This document shows positions 50,596-59,839 of a stretch of DNA of 64,000 nt, piece after piece (the first letter of the stretch is position 1; every line of letters starts with the position of its first letter). Under the pieces are notes generated by a model. That model was not told the DNA's origin. It ran no database searches and saw only the letters and a list, made by a program, of their open reading frames with translations. Position numbers and translations under genes: made by a program. This stretch comes from an uncultured Thalassolituus sp. (GTDB taxonomy: Bacteria; Pseudomonadota; Gammaproteobacteria; Pseudomonadales; Oceanobacteraceae): the NCBI GenBank assembly GCA_913061435.1, contig CAJXUK010000013.1:1-64000 (forward strand). Reading direction: 5' to 3'.

Positions 50596-51912
50596 TTACT
50601 GCTGTTGTGCGTTTGCAGCCTTGATAACATCTTCGTAACCGGCTTCTGTTTCAGTAACATTAGCGCTTTCTAAGATCTTTTCAACAACTTGCTCTTCTAA
50701 AGCCAGTGCTTCTACCTGAGCTTTCTGCTCTGGAGTATTTTTGTAGTACTCTCGAACTTGCTCTGGCTCTTGGTATGTAGCAGCAACTTCTTCGATAAGA
50801 GCATCTACTTTTTCTTCAGAAGCAGTCAATTCAAAAGAATCGATTGCTGCATTCATCAACAAACCAACGCGAACACGACGATCTGCTTGCTCTTTAAATA
50901 ATTCAGCCGGAAGCATGCTAGCATCTATGCCCTGACCACCACCAAACTGTTGAACCGCTTGCTGACGCAAACGATCAATTTCTTGATCCGCTAGGGCGGC
51001 TGGAACATCAATCTCGTTAGCTGCCACTAAGCCTTCAATAACTTGGTTTTTAACATCGTTACGAACTGCACGCTCTAATTCACGATCCATATTGGCGCGA
51101 ATATCAACCTTAAAGCTTGCTAGGTCTTTAGACTCAACCCCAAAACCTTTGAAGAAATCTTCATTTAATTCTGCAAGCTCTGGCTTTTTGACTTCTTTAA
51201 CAGCCACTTTAAATTCTACTGCTTTACCTTGAAGGTCTTCTTTGTGGTAATCCGCTGGGAAAGAAAGCTCTAATGTTTTTTCATCGCCTGCTTTCAAACC
51301 AACAACACCTTCTTCGAAACCAGGAATCATTGAATTAGAACCCAAGGTTAGGTTGTAAGCTTCTGCTTTACCACCTTCAAATGCTTCGCCATCGATAAAA
51401 CCTTCAAAATCTACAACCGCTTGGTCGCCATCAACAGCGGCTTCTTCAGAAGCTTCCCATTTAGCCTGCTGCTTTTGCAAAGTTTCAACCATTGTTTCAA
51501 CATCGGCATCGGTCACGGCAGATTTTTTCTTGTTAACTTCAATGCTTGAGAAATCAGCTAAGTTGATTTCTGGATAAACTTCAAATGTAGCAACGAATTC
51601 TAAGTCTTTACCTGCTTCATTAACGGTAGCTTCAAAATTAGTTGGCATTCCGGCCATTTTAACGCCTTCTTTTGACACTGCTTCAAAAAAAGAACGTTGC
51701 ATTACTTGTTGAACTGCTTCCTGACGAGCAGGCTTGCCGAACATTTTTTGAGCAACATTAGGTGGAATTTTGCCCTGACGGAAACCATCAATTTTGCGGC
51801 CTTTAACCATACTTTTTAGAGCTACAACAACCTGACCGTCAACGTCAGCGGCAGGAACGCCAATTGTCATCTTGCGCTCTAGGCCTTGAGTAGTTTCGAT
51901 AGAAATTTGCAT
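50596..51912 (-). CDS. tig: Trigger factor
   Basis: The 438-residue ribosome-associated chaperone meets nascent chains at the exit tunnel. The ribosome-binding loop is in KIDGFRQGKIPPNVAQKMFG (the G-F-R-x-G-K-x-P signature, about residues 41-55), followed by the FKBP-type isomerase domain (GDQAVVDFEGFIDGEAFEGGKAE) and the helical C-terminal cradle. The longer frame to 51978 adds an unlikely N-terminus; ATG 51912 has AGAGAG upstream. First gene of the tig-clpP-clpX series. Confidence 0.96.
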   Translation of the reverse strand: MQISIETTQGLERKMTIGVPAADVDGQVVVALKSMVKGRKIDGFRQGKIPPNVAQKMFGKPARQEAVQQVMQRSFFEAVSKEGVKMAGMPTNFEATVNEAGKDLEFVATFEVYPEINLADFSSIEVNKKKSAVTDADVETMVETLQKQQAKWEASEEAAVDGDQAVVDFEGFIDGEAFEGGKAEAYNLTLGSNSMIPGFEEGVVGLKAGDEKTLELSFPADYHKEDLQGKAVEFKVAVKEVKKPELAELNEDFFKGFGVESKDLASFKVDIRANMDRELERAVRNDVKNQVIEGLVAANEIDVPAALADQEIDRLRQQAVQQFGGGQGIDASMLPAELFKEQADRRVRVGLLMNAAIDSFELTASEEKVDALIEEVAATYQEPEQVREYYKNTPEQKAQVEALALEEQVVEKILESANVTETEAGYEDVIKAANAQQQ

Positions 51913-51984
51913 GTTTGTCTCTCTGTTAATATTAACGTTTAGTCTGGTTATGCCGGTGTCTAAATAACTAACGCCCAATCACAG

Positions 51985-52012
51985 TAGATAGGCTTAAATA
52001 GTTTACTGTCAA
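51985..52012 (-). promoter_or_regulatory. Candidate sigma-70 promoter for tig
   Basis: On the minus strand TTGACA (52012-52007) and TATCTA (51990-51985) are 16 bp apart, about 70 bases before the tig start. A consensus TATAAT followed by GCGC (52044-52039) lies a little upstream and may mark a second start, but has a poor -35. The rest of the 335-bp gap up to the tRNA-His gene shows no gene. Confidence 0.5.
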
Positions 52013-52247
52013 TGCACCTGACATGATAAAAGTTGCGCATTATATCCCATGCTCTGTTACAGAACCATAGCAATCAATAACACTATAATTGCACAAGAAG
52101 TGGAATACTTAATTAATGGGATTAAACTAATGAATTACAAGAGGTAAAGCAATATAAATTGAACATAAGAGAGTTAATTGCTTGTTTTTAAAAGACTTGT
52201 TTAGATTTAGAACAATGAAGATGCAAGCTAGAAATCATACTGATAAG

Positions 52248-52324
52248 TGGGGTGGCTGAAGGGGATCGAACCCTCGACCACAGGAATCACAATCCTGCGC
52301 TCTACCAACTGAGCTACAGCCACC
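52248..52324 (-). tRNA. tRNA-His (anticodon GTG)
   Basis: On the minus strand the sequence folds as a standard tRNA: D-arm TAGCTCAGTTGGTAGAGC, anticodon loop ATTGTGATT and T-arm GGTTCGATCC, with encoded CCA. The extra 5' base facing C73 gives the 8-bp acceptor stem unique to tRNA-His. Third gene of the tRNA cluster in transcription order. Confidence 0.97.
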
Positions 52325-52363
52325 ACATATTTACTAATAAACCACTTTACTACCCGAAGACGT

Positions 52364-52440
52364 TGGTACGCCCAGCAGGACTCGAACCTGCAACCCTCGC
52401 CTTAGAAGGGCGATGCTCTATCCAGTTGAGCTATAGGCGC
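52364..52440 (-). tRNA. tRNA-Arg (anticodon TCT)
   Basis: On the minus strand: D-arm TAGCTCAACTGGATAGAGC, anticodon loop with TCT (CTTCTAA), T-arm GGTTCGAGTCC and encoded CCA. The acceptor stem has a G1-U72 wobble as its first pair. It decodes the AGA codon. Second gene of the cluster. Confidence 0.96.
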
Positions 52441-52468
52441 TTGGCCATCCAACTCCCGTTAGATTAAG

Positions 52469-52545
52469 TGGTCGGGATAGAGAGATTCGAACTCCCGACA
52501 TCCTGCTCCCAAAGCAGGCGCGCTACCAGGCTGCGCTATATCCCG
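52469..52545 (-). tRNA. tRNA-Pro (anticodon TGG)
   Basis: On the minus strand: acceptor CGGGATA, D-arm TAGCGCAGCCTGGTAGCGC, anticodon loop TTTGGGA with TGG, T-arm AGTTCGAATCT and encoded CCA. First gene of the cluster, 43 bp after the likely transcription start. Confidence 0.97.
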
Positions 52546-52595
52546 AAACAACTGCAAGCTACGAATCAATTCGCTGTCTTGCTGAAGTGGTGCGC

Positions 52596-52624
52596 ATAAT
52601 ACCCATGGCTTCATAATGCGTCAA
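52596..52624 (-). promoter_or_regulatory. Promoter of the tRNA-Pro/Arg/His operon
   Basis: On the minus strand TTGACG-N17-TATTAT is a strong sigma-70 promoter, followed at once by GCGCACC. A GC-rich discriminator between -10 and start is characteristic of stable-RNA promoters repressed by ppGpp. It lies about 50 bp upstream of tRNA-Pro with no other promoter nearby, so it should drive all three tRNAs. Confidence 0.8.
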
Positions 52625-52784
52625 CACCTTTTTGTATTTTATTTAATAAAAACAAAGACCTTGGTAATTTTGAACGCGCTACTGCTTTGCTTTAGATGCG
52701 CAGTCATGAGAAAATTGGCTAAACATGTATAGCAAATATTTCACTCCAGAATTCTTCTAATCTACTGCAAGGTTAATAATTTAC

Positions 52785-53645
52785 ATGAGCGCTCAAATTA
52801 TTGATGGCAAAGCCACTGCCGAATCTATCCGCAAAACTGTTGCTGAACGCGTACAACAACGCGTGGAGAAAGGTCTAAGAGCACCGGGGCTAGCGGTTAT
52901 CTTAGTAGGTAAAGATCCAGCTTCTGAAGTCTACGTTAAGCATAAGCGCAAAGATTGCGAAGAAGTCGGCATTCATAGCCAAGCGTTTGATCTGCCTGCC
53001 TCAACGTCTCAAGGAGAGTTGTTATCTTTAATAGATACTCTTAATAATGACGACACTATTGATGGAATATTGGTGCAACTGCCCTTACCCGCTCAACTAA
53101 AATCTGATGAAATTCTCGAACGTATTGCACCAGACAAAGATGTTGATGGCTTCCACCCATTTAATATTGGTCGTTTAGCACAGCGCATGCCGTTACTGCG
53201 CCCTTGCACACCGGCCGGTATTGTTACGTTATTAGAAAACACCAAAGAACCTATTAAAGGCAAACATGCAGTGATTGTTGGTTCCTCTAATATTGTGGGT
53301 CGCCCAATGGGCCTAGAGTTATTATTAAAAGGCTGCACGGTAACGACCTGTCACCGCTTTACTGAAGATTTAGAGAGTCATGTTCGCTTAGGCGATATCG
53401 TTGTGGTTGCTGTTGGTCGCCCTGACATCGTTAAAGGCGAATGGATTAAAAAAGGTGCCATCGTGATTGATGTTGGTATTAACCGCCTAGAAAATGGCAA
53501 ACTTGTGGGTGATGTTGAATTTGAAGCCGCGTCGCAGAACGCAAGCCATATAACTCCTGTACCAGGAGGCGTAGGCCCAATGACACGCGCTAAGCTGTTA
53601 GAGAATACTCTTCAAGCCTGTGAAGAATTGCATACTAAAATCTAA
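52785..53645 (+). CDS. folD: Bifunctional methylenetetrahydrofolate dehydrogenase / cyclohydrolase
   Basis: FolD interconverts methylene-, methenyl- and formyl-tetrahydrofolate using NADP. The 286-residue protein has [18 protein letters not shown] with the catalytic Tyr and Lys (residues 47-64), [27 protein letters not shown], and [18 protein letters not shown] at the C-terminus, with [13 protein letters not shown] as the nucleotide site. It sits between the tRNA operon and cysS, as in Pseudomonas. A REP-like element follows its stop. Confidence 0.96.
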   Translation: MSAQIIDGKATAESIRKTVAERVQQRVEKGLRAPGLAVILVGKDPASEVYVKHKRKDCEEVGIHSQAFDLPASTSQGELLSLIDTLNNDDTIDGILVQLPLPAQLKSDEILERIAPDKDVDGFHPFNIGRLAQRMPLLRPCTPAGIVTLLENTKEPIKGKHAVIVGSSNIVGRPMGLELLLKGCTVTTCHRFTEDLESHVRLGDIVVVAVGRPDIVKGEWIKKGAIVIDVGINRLENGKLVGDVEFEAASQNASHITPVPGGVGPMTRAKLLENTLQACEELHTKI

Positions 53646-53647
53646 GA

Positions 53648-53713
53648 CGTCGGGCTAAAGCCACGACCTACAAAAGATATAGATTAATTGTAGGTCGTAC
53701 TTTAGTGCGACAA
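53648..53713. repeat. REP-like palindromic elements 3, in inverted pair
   Basis: CGTCGGG-CTAAAG-CCACGACCTACA (53648-53672) and TGTAGGTCG-TACTTTAGTG-CGACA (53689-53712) repeat the two halves of the element at 13616-13668 but in swapped order, separated by 16 bp. It fills the convergent gap between folD and cysS. Confidence 0.8.
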
Positions 53714-53717
53714 TCAC

Positions 53718-55082
53718 CTAACCCTGAGTCCAACTTGTGCCATCAGGGCCATCGCGTAACACAATCCCCTGCGCCAGAAGTTCATCTCGCACACTGTCTG
53801 CGGTAGCGAAATCCTTCGCTTTTTTAGCGTCAATGCGTTTTTGAATCATGGCTTCAATATACTCTGCATCGACATCACCACCGGCTTGTAAAAACTCTTC
53901 TGGTGGCAGCTGCAAGCAACCCAAAACCGCGCCCAATTCACGCAACTGAGCAGCTAATGCATTTTTCTTATCACCTTCGGCTTTGTTGACCTCGCGCACA
54001 AGATCAAACAGTACACCGATAGCTTCGGGGGTATTGAAATCATCGTCCATCGCCGCATGAAAACGCTGACTGAAGTCGTTGTTGGTCGCCGCTGGGGCAA
54101 AACCTTCTACCTGCGCCAACGCATTATAGAAACGATCTAACTTAACTTGCGCTTCTTTTAAGCTGTCTTCACTGTAGTTGATAGAACTGCGATATTGGCT
54201 TGACAGTAAAAAGAAACGTACAGTTTCAGGATGATATTTTTCTAAGATCTCACGTATGGTAAAAAAGTTGCCCAATGACTTAGACATCTTCTCGCCGTCA
54301 ATGCGAACGGCCCCAGCGTGCATCCAACTATTAGCATAATCACTGCCAGTTGCTGCTTCACTTTGAGCAATTTCATTTTCATGGTGTGGGAATTTAAGAT
54401 CGGGCCCACCACCATGTATATCAAAGTTATTACCCAAGCAACAAGTCGACATAACAGAACATTCAATATGCCAACCTGGGCGACCAATGCCCCACGGCGA
54501 ATCCCAGTGAGGTTCATCAGGTTTAGCGTGCTTCCATAAAACGAAATCCAAAGGATCTTGCTTTACTTCATCAATTTCAATGCGGGCCCCAGCTTCTAGA
54601 TCATCCAATACTTTGCCAGACAATTTGCCATAGCCTTCAAACTTTCGCACAGAATAATACACGTCGCCATTTTCAGCGGCATAGGCAAAACCCTTTTCAA
54701 TTAGAGTCGTCACCATTTCGATAATGCCATCGATATGAGCAGTAGCACGAGGCTCTGAATTGGGCTTTTCGATGCCCAATGCGTCTGCATCTTTGTGCAT
54801 TTCTGTAATAAAGCGCTCTGTCAGTACATCAAAGGCCTCGCCATTTTCATTAGCGCGAGTAATTATTTTGTCGTCGATATCAGTAATATTTCGTACATAA
54901 TTCACGTCATAACCTTTATGGCGAAGGTAGCGTGCAATCACATCAAACGCAGTTAAAACGCGCGCATGACCCAAGTGGCATAAATCGTAAACGGTCATAC
55001 CACAAACGTACATTCCTACCTTGCCTTCAACAATAGGCTTAAATTCTTCTTTTTGACGCGTTAACGTATTGTAAATTTTCAT
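53718..55082 (-). CDS. cysS: Cysteinyl-tRNA synthetase
   Basis: A 454-residue class I synthetase. The HIGH motif appears as CHLGHAR (residues 34-40), KMSKS as [12 protein letters not shown], and the zinc-binding cysteines include Cys27 (YVCGMTVYD) and those in WHIECSVMS. It charges tRNA-Cys in the cytoplasm. It follows glnS by 20 bp, a conserved pairing. Confidence 0.97.
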   Translation of the reverse strand: MKIYNTLTRQKEEFKPIVEGKVGMYVCGMTVYDLCHLGHARVLTAFDVIARYLRHKGYDVNYVRNITDIDDKIITRANENGEAFDVLTERFITEMHKDADALGIEKPNSEPRATAHIDGIIEMVTTLIEKGFAYAAENGDVYYSVRKFEGYGKLSGKVLDDLEAGARIEIDEVKQDPLDFVLWKHAKPDEPHWDSPWGIGRPGWHIECSVMSTCCLGNNFDIHGGGPDLKFPHHENEIAQSEAATGSDYANSWMHAGAVRIDGEKMSKSLGNFFTIREILEKYHPETVRFFLLSSQYRSSINYSEDSLKEAQVKLDRFYNALAQVEGFAPAATNNDFSQRFHAAMDDDFNTPEAIGVLFDLVREVNKAEGDKKNALAAQLRELGAVLGCLQLPPEEFLQAGGDVDAEYIEAMIQKRIDAKKAKDFATADSVRDELLAQGIVLRDGPDGTSWTQG

Positions 55083-55102
55083 TTTAAATCCTTAAGCTCC
55101 AT

Positions 55103-56785
55103 CTATTGAGAAAGAGACTTATCTTCGCGCAAACCAATGGTTAAGTTAAATACAGGCTTAGTGGCCGTATGATCATAGCGGTCTGCTACGTAATAACCTT
55201 CTCGCTCAAATTGAAATACAGACTCTGGCGATGCATTTGCCAAACTCGGCTCAACAATCGCACTAATCACTGATAACGATTCGGGGTTAATGTGTGTCAT
55301 GAAATCTTCGCCACCGCGATCTGGAGATTCATGATTCAATAAGCGGCCATACACACGTAATTCTGCCTCAACACCATGAGAAGCCGATACCCAATGCACA
55401 ACACCTTTTGGCTTTACATCATCAGCGGGGTCTTCACCCAATACCGTCGTGATTTGCGTGGCATTTACCTGAGTAACCTCACCCGCATCGTTTTTAATAA
55501 AGTCAGTGGCTTCAATTACATAGCCATTACGCAAACGTATGCGCTTACCCGGGCAAAATTTCTTTTTAAACTTTTTGCTATATTCTTCTTTAAAATCATC
55601 TTGGTCGATAAAGATTTCTTTGGTAAAAGGCACAGTGCGTTTAAGTGTATCGCCAGTGGCTTCAATTAAAGAATCTGGCAATGATTCAACCGTGATGTCT
55701 TCATAATGATCATCTGCCATATTAGTGATCACCACTTTCAACGGATTGATCACAGCCATAGCGCGCGGTGCGTTATTGTTTAAATCACTACGCAAAGCGT
55801 GCTCAAGCATGGCAATATCAACCACTCCATCGCTACGAGACACACCAATCATTTCGCAAAAATTACGAATCGACGCAGGCGTATAACCACGACGACGCAT
55901 ACCCGAAATCGTTGGCATACGCGGGTCATCCCAACCGGAAACCACATTTTCGTCGACTAATTTTTTCAGTTTACGCTTAGACGTCACGGTATAGTTGAGA
56001 CTTAAACGACCAAACTCGTACTGACGCGGCTTTGCTGGTACCGGCAGGTTTTCTAAATACCAATCATAAAGAGGGCGATGATCTTCAAACTCTAACGTGC
56101 AAACCGAGTGTGTGATTTTTTCAATCGCATCCGACTGGCCATGAGTAAAGTCGTATATTGGGTAAATACACCACTTATCACCGGTTTGATGATGCTCAAC
56201 ATGACGAATACGATACATGATAGGGTCGCGCATGTTCATATTACCCGACGCCATATCGATTTTAGCGCGCAATGCATGCTCGCCATCTTTGAATTCACCC
56301 GCACGCATCCGCTCAAACAATTCTAGATTTTCTGCAACGCTGCGATCCCGGTACGGGCTGTTTTTACCCGGTTTATTAAAGTCGCCCTTGTATTCTTCTG
56401 CTTGCTCTGGCTTCAAGCTGCACACATAAGCGGTACCAGCCTTGATCATATAAATAGCGTATTCATACAAGGTATCAAAATAATCCGAAGAAAAGCGCAC
56501 ATCCCCAGTCCACTGAAAGCCTAACCAATTCACGTCTTCTTTAATTGCATCGATGTACTCTTGGCTTTCTTTTTCTGGATTGGTATCGTCAAAACGCAAA
56601 TGGCACTCGCCATTAAATTGCTTTGCCAAACCAAAATTTAAACAAATCGATTTAGCATGACCAACATGCAAATAGCCATTTGGCTCGGGCGGAAAGCGAG
56701 TAATGATTTTATCGAATTTGCCATTGGCTAAATCTTCTTCAACAATTTTGGCAACAAAGTTATTGACGTTATTTGTTTCTGACAT
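55103..56785 (-). CDS. glnS: Glutaminyl-tRNA synthetase
   Basis: A 560-residue class Ic synthetase. PPEPNGYLHVGHAKSICLNFG holds the HIGH-type motif (about residues 31-51), and YTVTSKRKL is the KMSKS equivalent. WDDPRMPTISGMRRRGYTPASIRNF is typical of the GlnRS/GluRS group, and the two C-terminal anticodon-binding barrels follow. Length matches E. coli (554). First gene of glnS-cysS, divergent from ppiB. Confidence 0.96.
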   Translation of the reverse strand: MSETNNVNNFVAKIVEEDLANGKFDKIITRFPPEPNGYLHVGHAKSICLNFGLAKQFNGECHLRFDDTNPEKESQEYIDAIKEDVNWLGFQWTGDVRFSSDYFDTLYEYAIYMIKAGTAYVCSLKPEQAEEYKGDFNKPGKNSPYRDRSVAENLELFERMRAGEFKDGEHALRAKIDMASGNMNMRDPIMYRIRHVEHHQTGDKWCIYPIYDFTHGQSDAIEKITHSVCTLEFEDHRPLYDWYLENLPVPAKPRQYEFGRLSLNYTVTSKRKLKKLVDENVVSGWDDPRMPTISGMRRRGYTPASIRNFCEMIGVSRSDGVVDIAMLEHALRSDLNNNAPRAMAVINPLKVVITNMADDHYEDITVESLPDSLIEATGDTLKRTVPFTKEIFIDQDDFKEEYSKKFKKKFCPGKRIRLRNGYVIEATDFIKNDAGEVTQVNATQITTVLGEDPADDVKPKGVVHWVSASHGVEAELRVYGRLLNHESPDRGGEDFMTHINPESLSVISAIVEPSLANASPESVFQFEREGYYVADRYDHTATKPVFNLTIGLREDKSLSQ

Positions 56786-56932
56786 GCTCTGTGTGTCTCT
56801 TTAATGTCTCTGCAATTAAGATAGATAATGCTAGTTATCGGCTGATATTCATCTAAAAAACCGTTATTATACGCGTCATACGGCCTAGAGCCATACGTAG
56901 TTTTAATTAATAGTAAACAGCCAGGAAATCTT

Positions 56933-57430
56933 ATGATTCTTTTAAAAACCAACTTCGGTGAGATCAAAATCAATCTTTTCAACGAAGAAGCACCTAAAAC
57001 TGCTGCTAACTTCCAAAAGTATGTTGAAGAAGGCTTTTACGATGGTGTTATTTTCCATCGCGTAATTGACGGTTTTATGGTTCAGGGTGGTGGCATGCTG
57101 CCGGGCATGGAAGAAAAGCGTACTAACGCAACAATCGAAAACGAAGCAGACAATGGCCTATCTAACAAGACCGGTACTTTAGCCATGGCGCGTACTATGG
57201 ATCCTCATTCTGCCAGCGCTCAGTTTTTCATCAACGTTTCTGACAATGCATTCTTAAACCACACATCGAAGTCTACCGAAGGTTGGGGTTACTGTGTATT
57301 TGGTGAAGTTGTTGAAGGCATGGATGTTGTAAATAAAATTAAAGGCGTTGCTACTACAAGCCGTCGTGGACACCAAGACGTTCCAGCTGACGATGTAATC
57401 ATCGAATCTGCAACAGTTGTAGAAGCTTAA
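56933..57430 (+). CDS. ppiB: Peptidyl-prolyl cis-trans isomerase B (cyclophilin)
   Basis: A 165-residue cytoplasmic cyclophilin: [16 protein letters not shown] with the catalytic Arg, [19 protein letters not shown] and [12 protein letters not shown]. No signal peptide, so it is the PpiB not the PpiA type. AGGAA precedes the ATG. lpxH follows 13 bp later, so the two form an operon. Confidence 0.95.
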   Translation: MILLKTNFGEIKINLFNEEAPKTAANFQKYVEEGFYDGVIFHRVIDGFMVQGGGMLPGMEEKRTNATIENEADNGLSNKTGTLAMARTMDPHSASAQFFINVSDNAFLNHTSKSTEGWGYCVFGEVVEGMDVVNKIKGVATTSRRGHQDVPADDVIIESATVVEA

Positions 57431-57443
57431 TAAGAGTCCAGGT

Positions 57444-58166
57444 ATGGCGATTTATTTTATTTCTGACCTGCATCTGGAACCCGCACAAAAAGCCATCACC
57501 GATGGCTTTTTGTCGTTTCTAGACTCGTTAAACGACGCAGAAGAACTGTATATTTTGGGTGACTTTTTTGAAGTCTGGATCGGCGATGATTACAGCAATG
57601 AATACATTGAATTAATCAACCAAGCTCTAAGAAAGTGCGCCGCAAAAGGCACCAAAATTTATTTCATGCATGGCAACCGCGACTTTTTAGTCGGGCAAGC
57701 TTGGTGTGAAAGTGCCCAGTGTGAATTGTTGGATGAATCCAAATTAATCACCTTAGGCAATGAATCTATTTTATTGATGCACGGCGACAGCCTGTGTACT
57801 GATGACATAGAGTATATGAAAGCGCGAGTAATGCTGCGCAACCCACAATGGCAAGATCAACTGCTCGCCAAATCAATTCCAGAACGCATTGAGTTTGCCA
57901 AACAAATTCGCAGCGAAAGCAAAGAAAGCCAAAAAGGCAAAAGCTACGAGATTATGGATGTTAACCAAGAAGCCGTTGATAAAGCATTATCAGAGGCGAA
58001 TTGCGCAACCATGATTCATGGCCACACCCACCGACCTAATATTCATCAATGGCAGTTTGGAGGTGAGCAACGCATGCGTTTTGTTCTGGGCGATTGGGGA
58101 GATAAAGGCTGGTTTATTAAATGGCAAGCTGGCGAACCCCTTAAACTTGAATCCTTTGATCTTTAG
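57444..58166 (+). CDS. lpxH: UDP-2,3-diacylglucosamine diphosphatase LpxH
   Basis: LpxH removes UMP from UDP-diacylglucosamine to make lipid X in lipid A synthesis. The 240-residue metallophosphoesterase has FISDLHLEP (motif I), LGDFFEVWIGDD (II), FMHGNRDFLVG (III), and C-terminal MIHGHTHRPNIH supplying the last metal ligands. It is a peripheral membrane enzyme. The lpxK gene, two steps later in the pathway, is also in this window. Confidence 0.95.
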   Translation: MAIYFISDLHLEPAQKAITDGFLSFLDSLNDAEELYILGDFFEVWIGDDYSNEYIELINQALRKCAAKGTKIYFMHGNRDFLVGQAWCESAQCELLDESKLITLGNESILLMHGDSLCTDDIEYMKARVMLRNPQWQDQLLAKSIPERIEFAKQIRSESKESQKGKSYEIMDVNQEAVDKALSEANCATMIHGHTHRPNIHQWQFGGEQRMRFVLGDWGDKGWFIKWQAGEPLKLESFDL

Positions 58167-58167
58167 C

Positions 58168-58197
58168 ATGAACAATCAAAACGGCATGAGTCGATAA
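58168..58197 (+). other. Nine-codon upstream open frame overlapping the DMT gene start
   Basis: ATG at 58168 opens a frame reading MNNQNGMSR and stopping at TAA 58195-58197, whose last base is the first of the permease ATG (TAATG). It lies 1 bp after the lpxH stop. It could couple translation of the permease to lpxH or be chance; no ribosome site is evident for either start. Confidence 0.3.
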
Positions 58198-59069
58198 TGC
58201 CTCGCTTACCCGCCCTATCCAGCAACCCGATTATTTTAGGTGCGCTTTTTATTTTATTAGGCGAAGCCATGTTGGGTATTATGGGCGGGATCATTAAACA
58301 CCTGTCTAGTGACCTCTCTACCCAGCAAGTTGTATTCTTTCGCAATGTTGCTGGGCTTATCATGCTCATTCCTATTTTATTAAAAACCGGATTCTCTGAG
58401 CTTAAAACACAACGCTTTCACTGGCACCTTATGCGGGCATTAGTGGGTTTAAGCGCCATGTATTGTTTTTTCTTTGTATTGGCTCGTATGCCCTTAGCCG
58501 AAGCGTTTTTGGTCAAACTCACCAGCCCATTTTTTATGCCTATCATTGCCTATGTGTGGCTTAAAGAAAGTATCGGCCCCAATACCCGCTGGGCGATAAT
58601 TATTGGCTTTATCGGCGTGGCATTTATTTTAAGACCCGGCACCGATAGCTTTTCGTATTTTGCCATTATTGGGTTAATCGGTGCTGCCTTAGCTGCTTTG
58701 GCAAAGGTTACCATTCGTAAAATGGGTGATACCGAAAGCAGTGTTGCCATTGTGTTTTATTTTGGCTTAATTTCGGCGGTAATCTCCGCACCTCCGGCAT
58801 TTTACGCTTGGCAAGAAGTACCAGATACAGCATGGGGATGGATTGTGGCGATGGGCGCCATTGCCACTCTTGGCCAACTGGCACTAACCCAAGCGTATCG
58901 CATAGCGCCAACCGGAAAAATAGGTATTTATGTGTACTCATCGGTCATTTATGGCGCAGCTATGGGCTGGGTATTTTGGGGTGAAGTCCCACTATGGAGC
59001 ACCTGGTTAGGCAGTGCCTTTATTATTGCTGCTGGGCTGATTAATATTCGCAAGAAGAAAGCGGGTTGA
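58197..59069 (+). CDS. DMT-superfamily (EamA) transporter
   Basis: A 290-residue membrane protein with ten hydrophobic segments in two EamA halves: GGIIKHLSSDLSTQQVVFFRNVAGL near residues 30-54, and QAYRIAPTGKIGIYVYSSVIYGAAMGWVFWGE near the end. Members export amino acids, metabolites or drugs; substrate unknown. Its stop is only 3 bp from the terminal repeat of an inserted IS remnant, so the insertion may have removed its terminator, but the protein itself looks full length. Confidence 0.85.
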   Translation: MPRLPALSSNPIILGALFILLGEAMLGIMGGIIKHLSSDLSTQQVVFFRNVAGLIMLIPILLKTGFSELKTQRFHWHLMRALVGLSAMYCFFFVLARMPLAEAFLVKLTSPFFMPIIAYVWLKESIGPNTRWAIIIGFIGVAFILRPGTDSFSYFAIIGLIGAALAALAKVTIRKMGDTESSVAIVFYFGLISAVISAPPAFYAWQEVPDTAWGWIVAMGAIATLGQLALTQAYRIAPTGKIGIYVYSSVIYGAAMGWVFWGEVPLWSTWLGSAFIIAAGLINIRKKKAG

Positions 59070-59101
59070 CGCTGTAGTGGTCAACTAAATCTGGTCACAA
59101 G

Positions 59102-59230
59102 TTAAGAGGCAAGTTCATATCTTGCCTCAGCTTCAGCAGGTGTTAACCCACTATTAAAAGTATGTGGTCTATAGTGACTGTAATAATCGATTATGTAATG
59201 AGACATGCTCCAAGCAACATAGCGGCTCAT
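59102..59230 (-). pseudogene. IS3-type transposase orfB, C-terminal fragment
   Basis: Forty-two codons end the reading frame with SHYIIDYYSHYRPHTFNSGL and then TPAEAEARYELAS, matching the usual OrfB end (I-x-YY-x3-RPH...GL-P-E-E-RY). The catalytic DDE residues are absent. The fragment abuts orfA-derived sequence through an internal deletion. Confidence 0.75.
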
Positions 59231-59338
59231 AGGCCGGTCTTCAGTTGAAGATATAGTGCTATGTTTTTTGCACCTGCTAAACCATTACTGAGGCCATGAA
59301 TGCGGCTTACTTGTGCTAACTGCTTAATTTTCTCAGGC

Positions 59339-59440
59339 TTAATGTTTTTTTCTACTGCTCCAATAATGATAACTACTGCGATGCACCTGAAATTCGACTT
59401 TAAACTCGGGGTTGAATCGTGACCTTGTTGTTTTAGTCAT
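59339..59440 (-). pseudogene. IS3-type orfA start fused by deletion to orfB sequence
   Basis: The frame begins MTKTTRSRFNPEFKVEF, typical of the IS3 OrfA helix-turn-helix N-terminus, and continues QVHRSSYHYWSSRKKH, which resembles an early OrfB segment (V-x-RSSY-x-YW), before a stop. Beyond it, another frame reads IHGLSNGLAGAKNIA, also OrfB-like. Two deletions and at least one frameshift are implied. Confidence 0.7.
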
Positions 59441-59542
59441 GTTGTCACCGTAATGATTTGTGTGCATTCTAGCACCTCTTATTACGTGACCAAATTCACC
59501 GTACCACTACACGGTTAGATACCTCCGGCTACCCGATTATGC

Positions 59543-59836
59543 TTATATTTTTGGTAATTTAAGGAGTCTTTCATTACGCCAGACTCTTATTACTTTTATT
59601 GCTTTGCTCTCTCGCAAATATACAACACGGAATGGCACATGTACTAGTTCACGAATTAATTCATCGTTAAATTCTGGAACCATGCGACCAATACCAGGAT
59701 GTTTTGCAAGAGTTTCAACGTGCTCAATTATAGCAGTAACAAAATCGATACCTATATGAGGAACACCTTGCTCTAGATAATATTCTTTGATCTTCTCTAG
59801 ATCTTTAATGGCAGATTTTGAAAAGGAAATATTCAC
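59543..59836 (-). CDS. RelE/ParE-family toxin
   Basis: The 97-residue basic protein begins MNISFSKSAIKDLEKIKEYYLEQG and continues LAKHPGIGRMVPEFNDELIRELVHVPFRVVYL, the ParE layout of two helices followed by a beta sheet, ending IRVWRNERLLKL. ParE toxins inhibit gyrase while RelE toxins cut mRNA; without the RelE catalytic residues being clear, ParE is favoured. It lies 3 bp after its antitoxin gene on the same transcript. Confidence 0.85.
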   Translation of the reverse strand: MNISFSKSAIKDLEKIKEYYLEQGVPHIGIDFVTAIIEHVETLAKHPGIGRMVPEFNDELIRELVHVPFRVVYLRESKAIKVIRVWRNERLLKLPKI

Positions 59837-59839
59837 TTA

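Larger units (their letters stand above)
59073..59511 (-). mobile_element. Internally deleted IS3-family insertion sequence
   Basis: A 439-bp element bounded by imperfect terminal inverted repeats, TGTAGTGGT...TGGTCAC at the left and its counterpart GTGACCA...ACCACTACA at the right (about 20 of 26 positions agree). Inside, on the minus strand, are the first codons of an orfA-like gene and two fragments of orfB; most of the roughly 1.2-kb full element, including the catalytic DDE core, is missing. No clear target-site duplication is visible (GACGC left, CGGTT right). It cannot move by itself but could be mobilised by an intact relative elsewhere. Confidence 0.8.

Noticed and set aside
52252-52467. 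71-codon plus-strand open frame
   Set aside because: It runs antisense through two tRNA genes (His and Arg) and is explained by them.
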